Position numbers and translations under genes: made by a program
Origin: Desulfovibrio sp.
GTDB taxonomy: Bacteria > Desulfobacterota > Desulfovibrionia > Desulfovibrionales > Desulfovibrionaceae
Length of the DNA stretch: 49,946 nt
Reading direction: 5' to 3'
Assembly: GCA_031288535.1 (NCBI GenBank)
Contig: JAITRF010000060.1
Coordinates: forward strand, 77,519-127,464
Shown here: piece by piece, positions 26,689 to 35,629 of the stretch
How the letters are laid out: every line of letters begins with the position of its first letter
Position numbering within the stretch: the first letter of the stretch is position 1
The notes under the pieces: generated by a model
What the model saw: the letters and a program-made list of their open reading frames with translations, nothing else
Database searches by the model: none
Told to the model about the DNA's origin: nothing

Positions 26689-27489
26689 TCAACTCGTGAT
26701 AATCCTCAGTTCTTCCTCATGTTGCATCTGAGTTTTCTGCGCTTCCTGGCGGGCTCTTTCACCTTCTTTGATTGTATTCCGGTAGGCGACCTGCTTGGCC
26801 TGCACGGCGTCAGCGGGGGAAGCGCCGCCTGCGGCCCTGCCCCGAGGGGATTTTTTGGAAGCCGCGGGGCTTTGCTCCTGTCTGACTTCACTATTTATGG
26901 CCGCCTGATACTGGGAGTCCCGATCATAGGCTTTCTGCAAGGTTTCGCCGAGAATGCGCTCGGATTCCCCGATTCCGCTTTTTATCTCGCTGTAGGCGTC
27001 CTGGAGTTCCAGCTTGTTAAGTTTTCCGCTTTTGTAGTTGACGATAAGATTTCTGAATTCGCGGTCGTAGCACTGGATGCTGAAACGGGCCGAAGCGGTG
27101 ACCGCGTTCAGGCCGGAGATGTCTCCATCCAGGTCTTTGAGGTAGGCCGCCATGCGCGCGTTTTGCTCTCTTTCCTCCTGAGATTTTGAGGATGCATAGC
27201 CGGCGCTTGCGCCCAGCGCGCCTCCGGCCGCGGCCCCGACGACAGCTCCGCTCACCTTGCCGGTGGTCAATGCCCCCACAACCGCGCCCAGCAGGGCACC
27301 GCCCACGGCGCCAGCCGCCGTGGATGTATGCACCCTGGATTCGTCGTCGCGCAACTGTTGGATAGGCGAGTAACATTGCGGGAAACGCACCACATCCGTG
27401 GTCTGCGTTCCATACTTGCTCGCGCATCCCCACATTCCCCCGAGAGGCAACGTGCTCAACAGCAAAAGAACGGCGGTTTTCTTCAGCAT
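26689..27489 (-). CDS. Glycine-zipper lipoprotein, first gene of the Srf/Tag-like operon
   Basis: 266 residues. The signal peptide ends in a lipobox-like MWGC (Cys22). Residues ~58-100 form a glycine zipper (GAVGGALLGAVVGAL, GAVVGAAAGGALGASAGY) that may insert in the outer membrane. The remainder is helical and Gln/Glu/Arg-rich. GAGGAGAA precedes the ATG. In type VI signalling modules an outer-membrane lipoprotein, TagQ, holds TagR; this protein is a candidate analogue by position and type only. Repeat copy D lies just upstream. Confidence 0.82.
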   Translation of the reverse strand: MLKKTAVLLLLSTLPLGGMWGCASKYGTQTTDVVRFPQCYSPIQQLRDDESRVHTSTAAGAVGGALLGAVVGALTTGKVSGAVVGAAAGGALGASAGYASSKSQEEREQNARMAAYLKDLDGDISGLNAVTASARFSIQCYDREFRNLIVNYKSGKLNKLELQDAYSEIKSGIGESERILGETLQKAYDRDSQYQAAINSEVRQEQSPAASKKSPRGRAAGGASPADAVQAKQVAYRNTIKEGERARQEAQKTQMQHEEELRIITS

Positions 27490-27889
27490 ACGGTTCTCCT
27501 CAGCATCTGCGCGTCATTAAATTTTTTTCGGGACTAGGGCATGTTACGCATAAGACTGTCGCTTGACGGCGAAACAAGTTCGCCTCGGGACGATCTCGAG
27601 GCAGAGATTTGCAGGCAACTCCCTGGCGGTTCATACATTTTTAATGTCAAACCGCTCTAACACATAAACACGAAAATGAAAAGGGCGACAAAATCTGGCC
27701 CTGGCTTCGCAGGAAGCAAGGCGGCTTTGCCGCTGCCGCGAATCCGAACGGTAAAATTATTCAGTGCTTCCATAATATCTTGAATTTAAACTATAAAATT
27801 TTGGATGCGCCTGCACCGAACCTGAGGGCGGATAAAAAGACGCGCAAATTCTTGTCGTTATTTTTCGGTTTTTACGCTATAGTCCCGGC
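27490..27889. other. Divergent gap between the Srf/Tag-like operon and mutL
   Basis: No gene is seen. It contains repeat copy D and an AT-rich part at 27755-27800 with a TATAAA (27792-27797) that could be a -10 box for mutL, though no good -35 goes with it. Both the 17-kb operon and mutL must be transcribed from here unless promoters lie inside genes. Confidence 0.5.
27537..27660. repeat. Dispersed palindromic repeat, copy D
   Basis: Contains GACTGTCGCTTGACGGCGAA, GAGATTTGCAGGCAA, and the closing AATGTCAAACCGCTCTAA. It lies about 45 bp upstream of the first gene of the Srf/Tag-like operon, so it is either in the promoter region or the transcribed leader. It is the right-hand copy bracketing that block. 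Confidence 0.85.
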
Positions 27890-29950
27890 ATGGAGACAAA
27901 CCCTGCACATCGCCCTATCCGTCTTCTTCCCACTGTTCTGCAAAATCAGATCGCGGCCGGCGAGGTTGTGGACCGGCCGGCCGGCGTGCTGAAAGAGCTC
28001 GTGGAAAACAGCCTTGACGCTAAAGCTACGGAAATAGGCGTCACTCTGGAAGAAGGCGGTTTATCCCTGGTTGCGGTCAGAGACAACGGCACCGGCATCC
28101 CCGCCGATGAACTGATCCTCTCCGTCACCCGCTATGCCACCAGCAAAGTAGCAAGTTTTTCCGAACTGCTCAATGTGACAAGCTACGGTTTTCGCGGCGA
28201 GGCACTGGCCAGCATCGGCTCCGTCGCCGATGTGCTTGTGGAAAGCGTTTTCCGTCCCGATTTTCTTTCAGCCGGGTCCGAGGGGACAGATGCCGTGCAG
28301 GGGGCGCGCATCCGCGTGCGTCATGGTGAAATTTCCCCGCTCTCCCCCGCCGCTATAGACCGTGGCACCAACATAGAGGTGCGGGATCTTTTCGCCAACA
28401 TCCCGGCACGTCTCAAATTTCTTAAAAGCGCGCCCACGGAACTGAAACGCTGCCGGGAAAATCTGATCCGCTCCGCCCTTATCCGTCCGAATGTCGGTTT
28501 CAGCCTGAAAGTGTCCGGGGCCGCAGGGCGCGGCAATGAACTGCTGCGTCTTCCCGCCGGTCTTTCCCTCGAAGAACGCCTTTCCCTTATCTGGCCCGCG
28601 CAGGTTGTAGAAAACCTGGTCCCGTTCTTCGGGGAACACGAGGGCCTACGGGTACGCGGTTTGATGTCTCTGCCCCGCGAAACCCAGCAGAGAGGCGACC
28701 GCATCCTGCTCTATGTCAACGACCGTCCGGTTTCCAATCGCATCTTGTTCCAGGCGGTGCGTGAAGCCTACAAGGGGCGTCTCACCTCCAGGGAATACCC
28801 GCTGGTTCTGCTTTTTCTGGAAATTGACCCACAGGACGTGGACGTCAACGTCCATCCGGCAAAAACCGAAGTCCGCTTCCGCGAAGAGAGATCGATTTTC
28901 AACAGCGTCCTCAGGATTCTCAAGGCGTCTTCAGCCCTTAACTCCGATACGCGAATCGCCGTGCCCGACGAGTGGGACGGTTTTCAGGGCGAAAAAGCGC
29001 AAGACGGACCGCCTTTTCTTCCCCAGTCGGAAAATGCCGGAGAAACTTATGGCCGGGTCGCGTTTGACCCGGCCGAGCGAGGAGGGGCTTTTCATGATAC
29101 TGGCAATCGCCGCGCATACGGAACCGGGGCGGAAAACATCGCGCTCCCGGATGTGCGGGCCGTTCCGGTTCATGAGTCTGACGCCGAATTGGGCGCAGCC
29201 CGTTCCAGTCCGGAACGTCCGCAGGGATTTTGGGGAAGCATCGACAATTTTCACCTTATGGACAAGGGCAAGGCCCGGCCTTTGCGCATGCCCCAGGAAA
29301 CAGCGCCGGATCGCGAAGACAAGGTTCAGGAATTTTCCGAACCGCGATCGGTTGAGCGCGGCCGGGACTCGGAGCCAGGCCGCGCCGGCTATCCGGTGGA
29401 AGCAGGAGATCTGGTCTGCCTGGGACAGCTTGCCGATACTTACCTCATCCTGCTGCGGCAAGACCGCCTCCTGCTTCTTGACCAGCACGCCGCCCACGAG
29501 CGCGTGCTAATCAACGCCTTGCGCCGGGACGCGCAAGGATATAAAAGCCGTCCGCTCATGCATGAAGAAAAAATTTTGCTGCATCCCTCCGAGCGGGAGC
29601 GTTTTGACGCGCATGCGGGACATCTGGCGAGTTTGGGATACGATCTTGAGACAAAGGCAGATGTCCTGCATGTCAAAGGAACGCCCCCCACCCTGGAGTT
29701 CGGCGCGGCTTTGGAACTGCTGCGCGACATCCTGGCGGATCGGACGGATGGAATGGACGATGTCCTGCACCTTATGGCCTGCCGCGCGGCGGTCAAGGCC
29801 GGACAGCGTCTGAGCGCGGATGAAGCCGCGGGGCTTCTGCGTTTATGGATGAACACCCCGGAATCGGAATTTTGTCCGCACGGCCGGCCGGCAGTATTGG
29901 AATTCACGCTTGCCGATTTGGAAAAACTGTTCAAGCGCAAAATTGCCTGA
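27890..29950 (+). CDS. mutL: DNA mismatch repair protein MutL
   Basis: 686 residues. The GHKL ATPase N-terminus is intact: NQIAAGEVVDRPAGVLKELVENSLDA (E36, N40, D43), DNGTGIPADE and YGFRGEALASI. A variable linker (~360-505) leads to the C-terminal dimerisation/endonuclease domain with DQHAAHE (531-537), ACRAAVKAGQ and CPHGRP. The usual endonuclease motif DQHA-x2-E-x4-E ends here in Asn542 instead of Glu, so nicking activity is uncertain. MutS is not in the window. It is the first gene of a plus-strand run of four genes. Confidence 0.95.
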   Translation: METNPAHRPIRLLPTVLQNQIAAGEVVDRPAGVLKELVENSLDAKATEIGVTLEEGGLSLVAVRDNGTGIPADELILSVTRYATSKVASFSELLNVTSYGFRGEALASIGSVADVLVESVFRPDFLSAGSEGTDAVQGARIRVRHGEISPLSPAAIDRGTNIEVRDLFANIPARLKFLKSAPTELKRCRENLIRSALIRPNVGFSLKVSGAAGRGNELLRLPAGLSLEERLSLIWPAQVVENLVPFFGEHEGLRVRGLMSLPRETQQRGDRILLYVNDRPVSNRILFQAVREAYKGRLTSREYPLVLLFLEIDPQDVDVNVHPAKTEVRFREERSIFNSVLRILKASSALNSDTRIAVPDEWDGFQGEKAQDGPPFLPQSENAGETYGRVAFDPAERGGAFHDTGNRRAYGTGAENIALPDVRAVPVHESDAELGAARSSPERPQGFWGSIDNFHLMDKGKARPLRMPQETAPDREDKVQEFSEPRSVERGRDSEPGRAGYPVEAGDLVCLGQLADTYLILLRQDRLLLLDQHAAHERVLINALRRDAQGYKSRPLMHEEKILLHPSERERFDAHAGHLASLGYDLETKADVLHVKGTPPTLEFGAALELLRDILADRTDGMDDVLHLMACRAAVKAGQRLSADEAAGLLRLWMNTPESEFCPHGRPAVLEFTLADLEKLFKRKIA

Positions 29951-30011
29951 ACAGGCAAAATCGTCCGGTGTTTTCCACAACGCTTTCCCTAATAACGGAT
30001 CAGGAGTTTTT

Positions 30012-30638
30012 ATGCAGATTGCCTCTTTCCCCTTGGGACCTCTGGAAACCAACTGTTTTGTCATTCATAACGACAGCGAGGCCGTGGCCGTAGACCCGGG
30101 CGGACCTCCGGCCTCCGTCCTGCGCTATCTGGACGCGCACAAGCTGACGCTCACGCACATCCTGCTCACGCACCTGCATTTTGATCACACCTTCGGCGTT
30201 GCCCAACTCGCCGCGAAAACAGGGGCGCAAATCCTCGCTTCAGAAGAGGATCGATACATGCTGGCGAACGAGATGGGCGGCGGCGGAGTGTGGGGACTGC
30301 CGAGGGTGGAAAAGTTCGACTTCCAGCCGCTTGCGCCTGGCGAGATTACCCTTCTCGGCGCCGTCTGCAAAGTCATCGCCACCCCCGGCCATACCCCCGG
30401 CGGATTGTCCTTTTATTTCCCGACGCTCGGGGCAGTGTTCTCCGGCGACACCCTGTTCTTCAGATCGATCGGGCGTTCCGATTTCCCCGGCGGGGATTTC
30501 AATGTCCTCTGCGCCTCCATCCGCGACGTTCTTTTCCGCCTGCCCGGCTCCACCGCCGTATATTCGGGGCACGGTCCCGCGACGGTCATAAGCGACGAAA
30601 AACGCAAAAATCCTTTTGTGGGAGAATTCAGCCTGTAA
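30012..30638 (+). CDS. Metallo-beta-lactamase-fold hydrolase (glyoxalase II-like)
   Basis: 208 residues from MQIASFPLG, with AGGAG five bases upstream of the ATG. The zinc motif is THLHFDH (His54, His56, Asp58, His59), followed by ATPGHTPGG with another metal His, then SGDTLFFRSIGRSD and the final YSGHGP. The N-terminus PLETNCFVI and the length fit the small YcbL/GloB-like subgroup that hydrolyses thioesters, but the substrate is not known. It follows mutL by 61 bp. Confidence 0.9.
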   Translation: MQIASFPLGPLETNCFVIHNDSEAVAVDPGGPPASVLRYLDAHKLTLTHILLTHLHFDHTFGVAQLAAKTGAQILASEEDRYMLANEMGGGGVWGLPRVEKFDFQPLAPGEITLLGAVCKVIATPGHTPGGLSFYFPTLGAVFSGDTLFFRSIGRSDFPGGDFNVLCASIRDVLFRLPGSTAVYSGHGPATVISDEKRKNPFVGEFSL

Positions 30639-30645
30639 CAGTCCA

Positions 30646-31470
30646 ATGCCGCGCCAAGCAGCTACTACCTTTAATCCTGCAACCTGCCTTGTCCTCTCGT
30701 GCAGTCCGCGTGCAGGGGGCAACAGTGATACGGCCGCACGCCTGTTTTCCGAAGGCTGTGCGCAAGGCCTGCGCAACAGGCTGGAGGACGAAGACCGGGA
30801 GGGACCGGAAAAATCTCCTCCGGTATTTTTTCTGCGCGATTTTGCCGTCAAACCCTGCATAGCCTGCGATGCTTGCGGCAAAACCGCCCTATCGCTGAAA
30901 AATGCAACCCCCCCGCTCACCTTGCGGGAATTTGTCAACGGAGACATTGAGCAGGCAGGCTCACGCCATGCATCGGCGCGTCCTCCCTTTCACTGTCCTC
31001 TCACCCGGTCCGACGCCAGCGCTCCCCTGTTGCGCGCCTTTGCCGAAGCGACCTGCATCTGCCTGGTTTCCCCGGTATATTTCTATCATCTGCCGGCCAT
31101 GTGCAAAGCCCTGCTGGACCGCATGCAGACCTTCTGGCGCACCAGAACGCTTATGCCCGGCAGCGCGGAACGGTTTTTAGCGCTTCACCGGAAAACCTGC
31201 CGCGTCATACTTGTCGCGGGCCAAAAACATGGGCGGAAACTGTTTGCGGGCGCTTTACTGAGCCTGAAATACGCCATGTCGGGAATAGGCGCCAGGCTGG
31301 CTGAACCCTTGCTGTTGCGCGCTCTGGACGCCCCTGACGATCTCAAATGTTCCCCGGAGGTTATGGAACAGATACGAACCTATGGGCGGGAAGCCGGAAT
31401 GGAACTGCGCGCGAGTCAGGAAAATTGGCGGAACAATTTGTATCCGGAAATAGGTTCATCCGATGCTTGA
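30646..31470 (+). CDS. Flavodoxin-fold NAD(P)H-dependent FMN reductase, iron-sulfur-flavoprotein-like
   Basis: 274 residues from MPRQAATTF, seven bases after the previous stop. The FMN-phosphate loop is SCSPRAGGNS (~18-27). KPCIACDACGKT carries C-x2-C-x2-C (Cys71, 74, 77), and a later Cys in FHCPLT could complete a 4Fe-4S site, as in iron-sulfur flavoproteins. VSPVYFYHLPAMCKALLDR is the typical substrate/FMN region. A C-terminal ~70 residues is extra. It overlaps comF by 8 bp. Electron partner unknown; such proteins are common in strict anaerobes. Confidence 0.87.
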   Translation: MPRQAATTFNPATCLVLSCSPRAGGNSDTAARLFSEGCAQGLRNRLEDEDREGPEKSPPVFFLRDFAVKPCIACDACGKTALSLKNATPPLTLREFVNGDIEQAGSRHASARPPFHCPLTRSDASAPLLRAFAEATCICLVSPVYFYHLPAMCKALLDRMQTFWRTRTLMPGSAERFLALHRKTCRVILVAGQKHGRKLFAGALLSLKYAMSGIGARLAEPLLLRALDAPDDLKCSPEVMEQIRTYGREAGMELRASQENWRNNLYPEIGSSDA

Positions 31471-32230
31471 ACACCTGCCTCCGCTCGTCGCCCTGCCCGT
31501 TTTTGGAGCGAAGATTATCCGCCGTCTCAGGCGGATGGCTTGGGGTGAGCGGCGCTGTTACAACTGCACGCAGGTCTTTTATCCTGAAAATGAGGGTCCC
31601 GGCCGGTATTTCTGTCCCGATTGCGCTTCTTCCCTGCCGCGCCGTGAGAGAGGCTTCTGTCCCCTGTGCGGGGAACTTTATCCCTGGAAACATCTTCCGT
31701 CGACGCCCTGCGCGCGCTGTCTGCGTGATCCTCCTCCCTGGCAGGGGCTCATTTTTTACGGAGCGCACGAAGACCTCCTGCGGAAACTGCTGCTGGATCT
31801 CAAATTCCGGAAACAAGTCCATCTTGCCGTGGCCCTCGGGAAACTGCTCGCCGCGCATCCCGGTATGACCGAGGTTTCGGCCGATTTGGTTGCGCCCCTG
31901 CCTTTGCATCCGCGCCGCCTGCGTCAACGAGGGTACAACCAGGCCTTGGAACTGGCGCGCCCCCTGGCCGCGGACCTGAATCTCCCCCTGTTGCCGGACC
32001 TGCTCGCGCGCAGCAGGGAAACAACCCCCCAAACCCGGCTGGCGCGATCCGTGCGCGAAAAAAATCTCAAGGATGCTTTTGTCTGCACTCAGGACGTTCG
32101 TGGGCTTCATATCCTTCTCGTCGACGACACCCTGACCACCGGGGCGACCATGCGGGAAGCGGCGCAAACCTTGCTTTTTGCCGAAGCGGCAGGCGTGAGC
32201 GCGGCGACGGTCAGCCGTACGCCTCTATAG
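31463..32230 (+). CDS. comF: ComF-family phosphoribosyltransferase-like protein
   Basis: 255 residues. The N-terminus has two zinc-ribbon clusters (Cys32/35/51/54 and Cys66/69/83/86). The C-terminal phosphoribosyltransferase fold has the PRPP-binding VDDTLTTGAT (220-229) and the family phrase RGYNQALELARPLA. ComF is needed for DNA uptake in naturally competent species, but the family is also widespread in others; no other competence gene is seen here. It overlaps the flavoprotein gene by 8 bp and converges with the GT9 gene, with ~70 bp between. Confidence 0.92.
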   Translation: MLEHLPPLVALPVFGAKIIRRLRRMAWGERRCYNCTQVFYPENEGPGRYFCPDCASSLPRRERGFCPLCGELYPWKHLPSTPCARCLRDPPPWQGLIFYGAHEDLLRKLLLDLKFRKQVHLAVALGKLLAAHPGMTEVSADLVAPLPLHPRRLRQRGYNQALELARPLAADLNLPLLPDLLARSRETTPQTRLARSVREKNLKDAFVCTQDVRGLHILLVDDTLTTGATMREAAQTLLFAEAAGVSAATVSRTPL

Positions 32231-32301
32231 ATTTAACAATTTTTTCATTAAGTTCACCATGTTAATACATGAGCAACGACATCTGACGAAAGGAACCTCT
32301 A

Positions 32302-33810
32302 TTATTCCTCGGCCAGTTCTTCCGCGAGACGCAAGATGCGTAAAAAGGCCTCCCGCTCCCCGCGCGAATTTTGCAGATACATATGGGCGTAGCCGGAGAA
32401 AGGGCGGAATATGGCGGGAAACTTACTCCACAAGTCCTGAAGCGTAAAAATATTCTCCGGGTTTGAGCGGTAGTTTCTGGCCATTTCCAAGGCGAAGGCG
32501 GCCGCGGTGGCGGCAAGGGCGGCGGCCGCATCCGGAGAATCTCCGCGCAGGGCGGCGCGGCTTTGCCGCACCGCCTCCCGGCTTTCGCGCCCGAAAATTC
32601 CTCCGAACCATTTCCGCCAGAAGCGCGCTATGGGAAACCGCGCCGGGTCCTGCGGGGCGCCGTGCGCCGACTCCGTGTTTTCCGCCGGGAATCTGGAAAA
32701 TCTGAACGGACCCGACGAGGCGTTGTCCGGCCCCTCTGCGTTGCTCGGGAACAGCAGTCGCAGGTCGTAGAGCCCGCTTTCCTCATATCCGCTGCGCCAA
32801 AGCCGCAGACCGCGCATTTTTTTCTGAAGGGCCAAAGACGCCTGCCCCTGTCCGCTGAAAATATGGCGCAATAGCGCGAAAACTTTTTCCGCGCTTAACG
32901 CCTCCCGGCACAACACCCGTCCCTCGACGCAGCGCCAGCATCCCCGGCAATCCAAATCGGCTTCCACGATATGCCGGTTCGGGGCGAAGGGTCCCGTTTC
33001 CCAAGGGTTGACCGGTCCCAGACTCAGATTGAGCAAAGGCAAGCCGATCCAGGAGGCGACATGCATGGGGCCGGTGTCCGGGCTGATAAAAAAATCCAGC
33101 TCGGACATGAAGCTGACAAGCTCCCTGAGCGTGAACCGCCCTGTCAGATTGAGCGCACCGACATGCGCGGCCGCCGCTACGGCAGCCCCAAGCTCTTTTT
33201 CCGCCTCCCCACCCAGCAACGCCGGTTTGTAGCCGGCTTTGAGCAGTAAAAGACAGAGCTCGGCCCAAAAATCCGCATCAGGACGCTTCTCGGCTTCGCT
33301 CGCTCCTAGAAAAAGACCAATCCGGGCGCCGGGAAGAACGCGGGAAGACTTGTCGTTTGTCCTGTACACCCCAAGCTCGCCGGAAAAAAGATCGAGGCGG
33401 TTCAAATCGGCCCAATGGTATAAGTTGTAGCGATTGTTGTGGGTCAGGGAAGCCCTGTATAGCTGCCAGTCGCCGTCGATGAAAAGCCGTCCGGAATCGT
33501 CCAATCGCGGCCCCAGGCCGAAATCGCTCTTCAATTTGCCGGCCAGGGCCGCGGCTTCCGTCCGGTGGCTGATGTTTATAACCAGATGAAACTTTTCACG
33601 TTCAAGACGCGCGGCCTCGGCATAGCTGAAATAAACCGCGGGCGGAGACAGGAACATGAGCGGCTTGAAAAAATCCGCTTCCCCCACTACCCATATTTCG
33701 TGTCCGGGAAAACCTCGTCCCAGATCGGCAAGCAGGGGAAAGGAAAGCGCCAGATCTCCCATGCGCTGCATTTGCAGCACCAGAACAGGAAGACGTTTCA
33801 CGCCGGGCAC
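32302..33810 (-). CDS. Glycosyltransferase family 9 (heptosyltransferase-like)
   Basis: 502 residues from a GTG. The GT9 pattern is clear in ~1-340: VLVLQMQRMGDLALSFPLLADL at the N-terminus, GLFLGASEAEKRP, and SPDTGPMHVASWIGLPLLNLSLG in the donor site. CRGCWRCVEGRVLC follows as a cysteine cluster. Residues ~345-502 are an extra helical region not typical of the family. It probably adds a sugar to a cell-surface glycan or protein from a nucleotide-sugar donor. It is eight bases downstream of the CgeB-like glycosyltransferase, suggesting a joint pathway. Confidence 0.85.
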   Translation of the reverse strand: MPGVKRLPVLVLQMQRMGDLALSFPLLADLGRGFPGHEIWVVGEADFFKPLMFLSPPAVYFSYAEAARLEREKFHLVINISHRTEAAALAGKLKSDFGLGPRLDDSGRLFIDGDWQLYRASLTHNNRYNLYHWADLNRLDLFSGELGVYRTNDKSSRVLPGARIGLFLGASEAEKRPDADFWAELCLLLLKAGYKPALLGGEAEKELGAAVAAAAHVGALNLTGRFTLRELVSFMSELDFFISPDTGPMHVASWIGLPLLNLSLGPVNPWETGPFAPNRHIVEADLDCRGCWRCVEGRVLCREALSAEKVFALLRHIFSGQGQASLALQKKMRGLRLWRSGYEESGLYDLRLLFPSNAEGPDNASSGPFRFSRFPAENTESAHGAPQDPARFPIARFWRKWFGGIFGRESREAVRQSRAALRGDSPDAAAALAATAAAFALEMARNYRSNPENIFTLQDLWSKFPAIFRPFSGYAHMYLQNSRGEREAFLRILRLAEELAEE

Positions 33811-33817
33811 CCGCGGC

Positions 33818-35629
33818 TCATCCGTACGTATCCCGCATTTGCCTGATCAAGGCGGCCACCCGATGTTCATATCCGTGCTCGAGCAGAACGCGCCGCCGCG
33901 CCGCTTCGGCCACAGCCAGACGGGCGGCGGGACGGGCGGAATACTCTTCGGCAAGCGAAGCGGCTTCCTCCGGTGAACGATAGCAGATTATCTCTTTTCC
34001 CGGCTCAAAGAGCTTCTCTACCTGCTCCCGGTAATCGGTCAGCAGAAAGGCTCCGGCGGCCGGAACGTCGAATACCCGCTGGTTGACCGCCCCTTTCATC
34101 TGCATGCTGGTACAGTTGAAATTTACGTCCGCGCAGGGATAGAAGAGCGGCAGCTCCGTATAATAATTGAGTTCGGGGTGATAATGCCATTGCCTCGTGT
34201 CCGGCAGCAGCGCAAACCAGCCGTCATCCCCGGCTATAAGAGGAGTAAACGGCAATATGGCCTTTATGCAGGAAAGACGGTAGACGCGCGTCGCCTCCCA
34301 GGTGACCGTAGTTTCGTAATGAAGCCGTGTCTCAATATCCGGCAGGGCTTGAAAATGGGCAAAAAGATCAGGGCGGTTTTTTTCGATGAAATCATGCACC
34401 GAGCGCTCTTCGCTTTGCGCGAAGCCCCACGCCGCCTCCCGGTAGGTGTCGAGCAGCGGCCGGGAAATACGGCTGCGCTCCTTGCGCTTCAAAACCTTGT
34501 GCACCATGGAGTTGCCGACAAAGGCGATCCTGCGGTCCCAGGCCAGGGGCAGGTCTGGGAAAATTTCTTTCCGGGGATGAAAGCGCGTCAGGTCCGTGCC
34601 GAGCGGCAGATAGCGCACGTGCTCAAAACCCAAGGCCCGCAACGAGGATATGTTGTCGGCATCCCAGGTGAAAAGCGAGACCCAAGGGCTTTTAAGACGC
34701 GGATACAGGTAGAGAATAAGGTGGGGGTTGTCCACAAACCAGGAGGCCAGGGGCAAGGCGAGCTTCTCCAGGAGATCCGTCAACACCCCCTCGCGATCTA
34801 CTCCCAGGTGATTGATGGTAAAGACAAAATCCGGCCTGAACTCCAGAACCAGGGAAAGAAGGCGTTTTATAAATTCATCCTGTTCCAGTTCGCCGTCCGG
34901 GAGTTGTAAAAGGCGATGCGCTACCCCCATGCGTTCGCAGGCCGACTGTATTTCGCCCATGAGAAAATATGCGCTCGTGAGCAAAAGGACGCGCGCATCG
35001 GCATCCGCGAACTTGGGATAACGCATCCGGCTCCATATATCGACGCGCGCGCTTGCGGCGCAAGCCGCCTCAACCTGCCTGTAATAGCAGCGATCCAGGC
35101 GCAGATACAGGGGATTGAGCAAAGGCAGGAAGGGAAGACCGCCGAGCCTGGACTGTAAAAACGTCAGTTCGCGCAGGGCATCTCCGGGGTCTTCCCGGCT
35201 GATCCAGACGATTCCAGGATAAGCGACGAACTTTTCCCGAAGGCGGGTCTGGGCCGTGACGTCATGCTCTTTGTCCACGACGGCCAGAGAAAAGTCCGTG
35301 CCGAACGCGGCATGCAGCCGGCGCACAATTTCCGCAAGGGCCGCGCCCACCCCGGAGCCGATGAGCACAGTCACAAAGTTTTTTACAGGACCGGGAAATT
35401 CGCTTTCCGGGGGCAGGAAGGACAATTCTCGTTTTACACCACCGGGACCGGGCAATTCTATTATTTTGCCGGCGCGGCGCACCACGATTCCGGACAGACC
35501 GTCTCCAACACCGTAGCAGACGGTTCCGCCCTCCACATGGGAGTTTTGAGCGGCGGAGGCATCGTTTTCGCCTCCTTGAGGCATCGGGGCGGCATTATCT
35601 TTTCGTGTTGCGGTGGGTCCTGATTTCAT
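33818..35629 (-). CDS. CgeB-like glycosyltransferase
   Basis: 603 residues. The central part (FVFTINHLGVDREG, LASWFVDNPHLILYL, LFTWDADNISSLRALGFEHVRYLPLGTD) is the DUF3880/CgeB N-terminal pattern. The C-terminal part (VFDVPAAGAFLLTDYREQVEKLFEPGKEIICY) is the CgeB glycosyltransferase-1 pattern. The start is supported by GGAGG four bases upstream, although it overlaps the preceding gene by 35 bp. A start 15 codons later has no ribosome site. With the GT9 gene it probably decorates a surface structure; acceptor unknown. Confidence 0.87.
   Translation of the reverse strand: MKSGPTATRKDNAAPMPQGGENDASAAQNSHVEGGTVCYGVGDGLSGIVVRRAGKIIELPGPGGVKRELSFLPPESEFPGPVKNFVTVLIGSGVGAALAEIVRRLHAAFGTDFSLAVVDKEHDVTAQTRLREKFVAYPGIVWISREDPGDALRELTFLQSRLGGLPFLPLLNPLYLRLDRCYYRQVEAACAASARVDIWSRMRYPKFADADARVLLLTSAYFLMGEIQSACERMGVAHRLLQLPDGELEQDEFIKRLLSLVLEFRPDFVFTINHLGVDREGVLTDLLEKLALPLASWFVDNPHLILYLYPRLKSPWVSLFTWDADNISSLRALGFEHVRYLPLGTDLTRFHPRKEIFPDLPLAWDRRIAFVGNSMVHKVLKRKERSRISRPLLDTYREAAWGFAQSEERSVHDFIEKNRPDLFAHFQALPDIETRLHYETTVTWEATRVYRLSCIKAILPFTPLIAGDDGWFALLPDTRQWHYHPELNYYTELPLFYPCADVNFNCTSMQMKGAVNQRVFDVPAAGAFLLTDYREQVEKLFEPGKEIICYRSPEEAASLAEEYSARPAARLAVAEAARRRVLLEHGYEHRVAALIRQMRDTYG

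Noticed and set aside
10198..27489. Whole type VI secretion cluster
   Set aside because: TagR/S/T-like and VWA proteins suggested it, but no TssB/C, Hcp, VgrG, TssM or ClpV homologue, kinase or phosphatase is present in the window.
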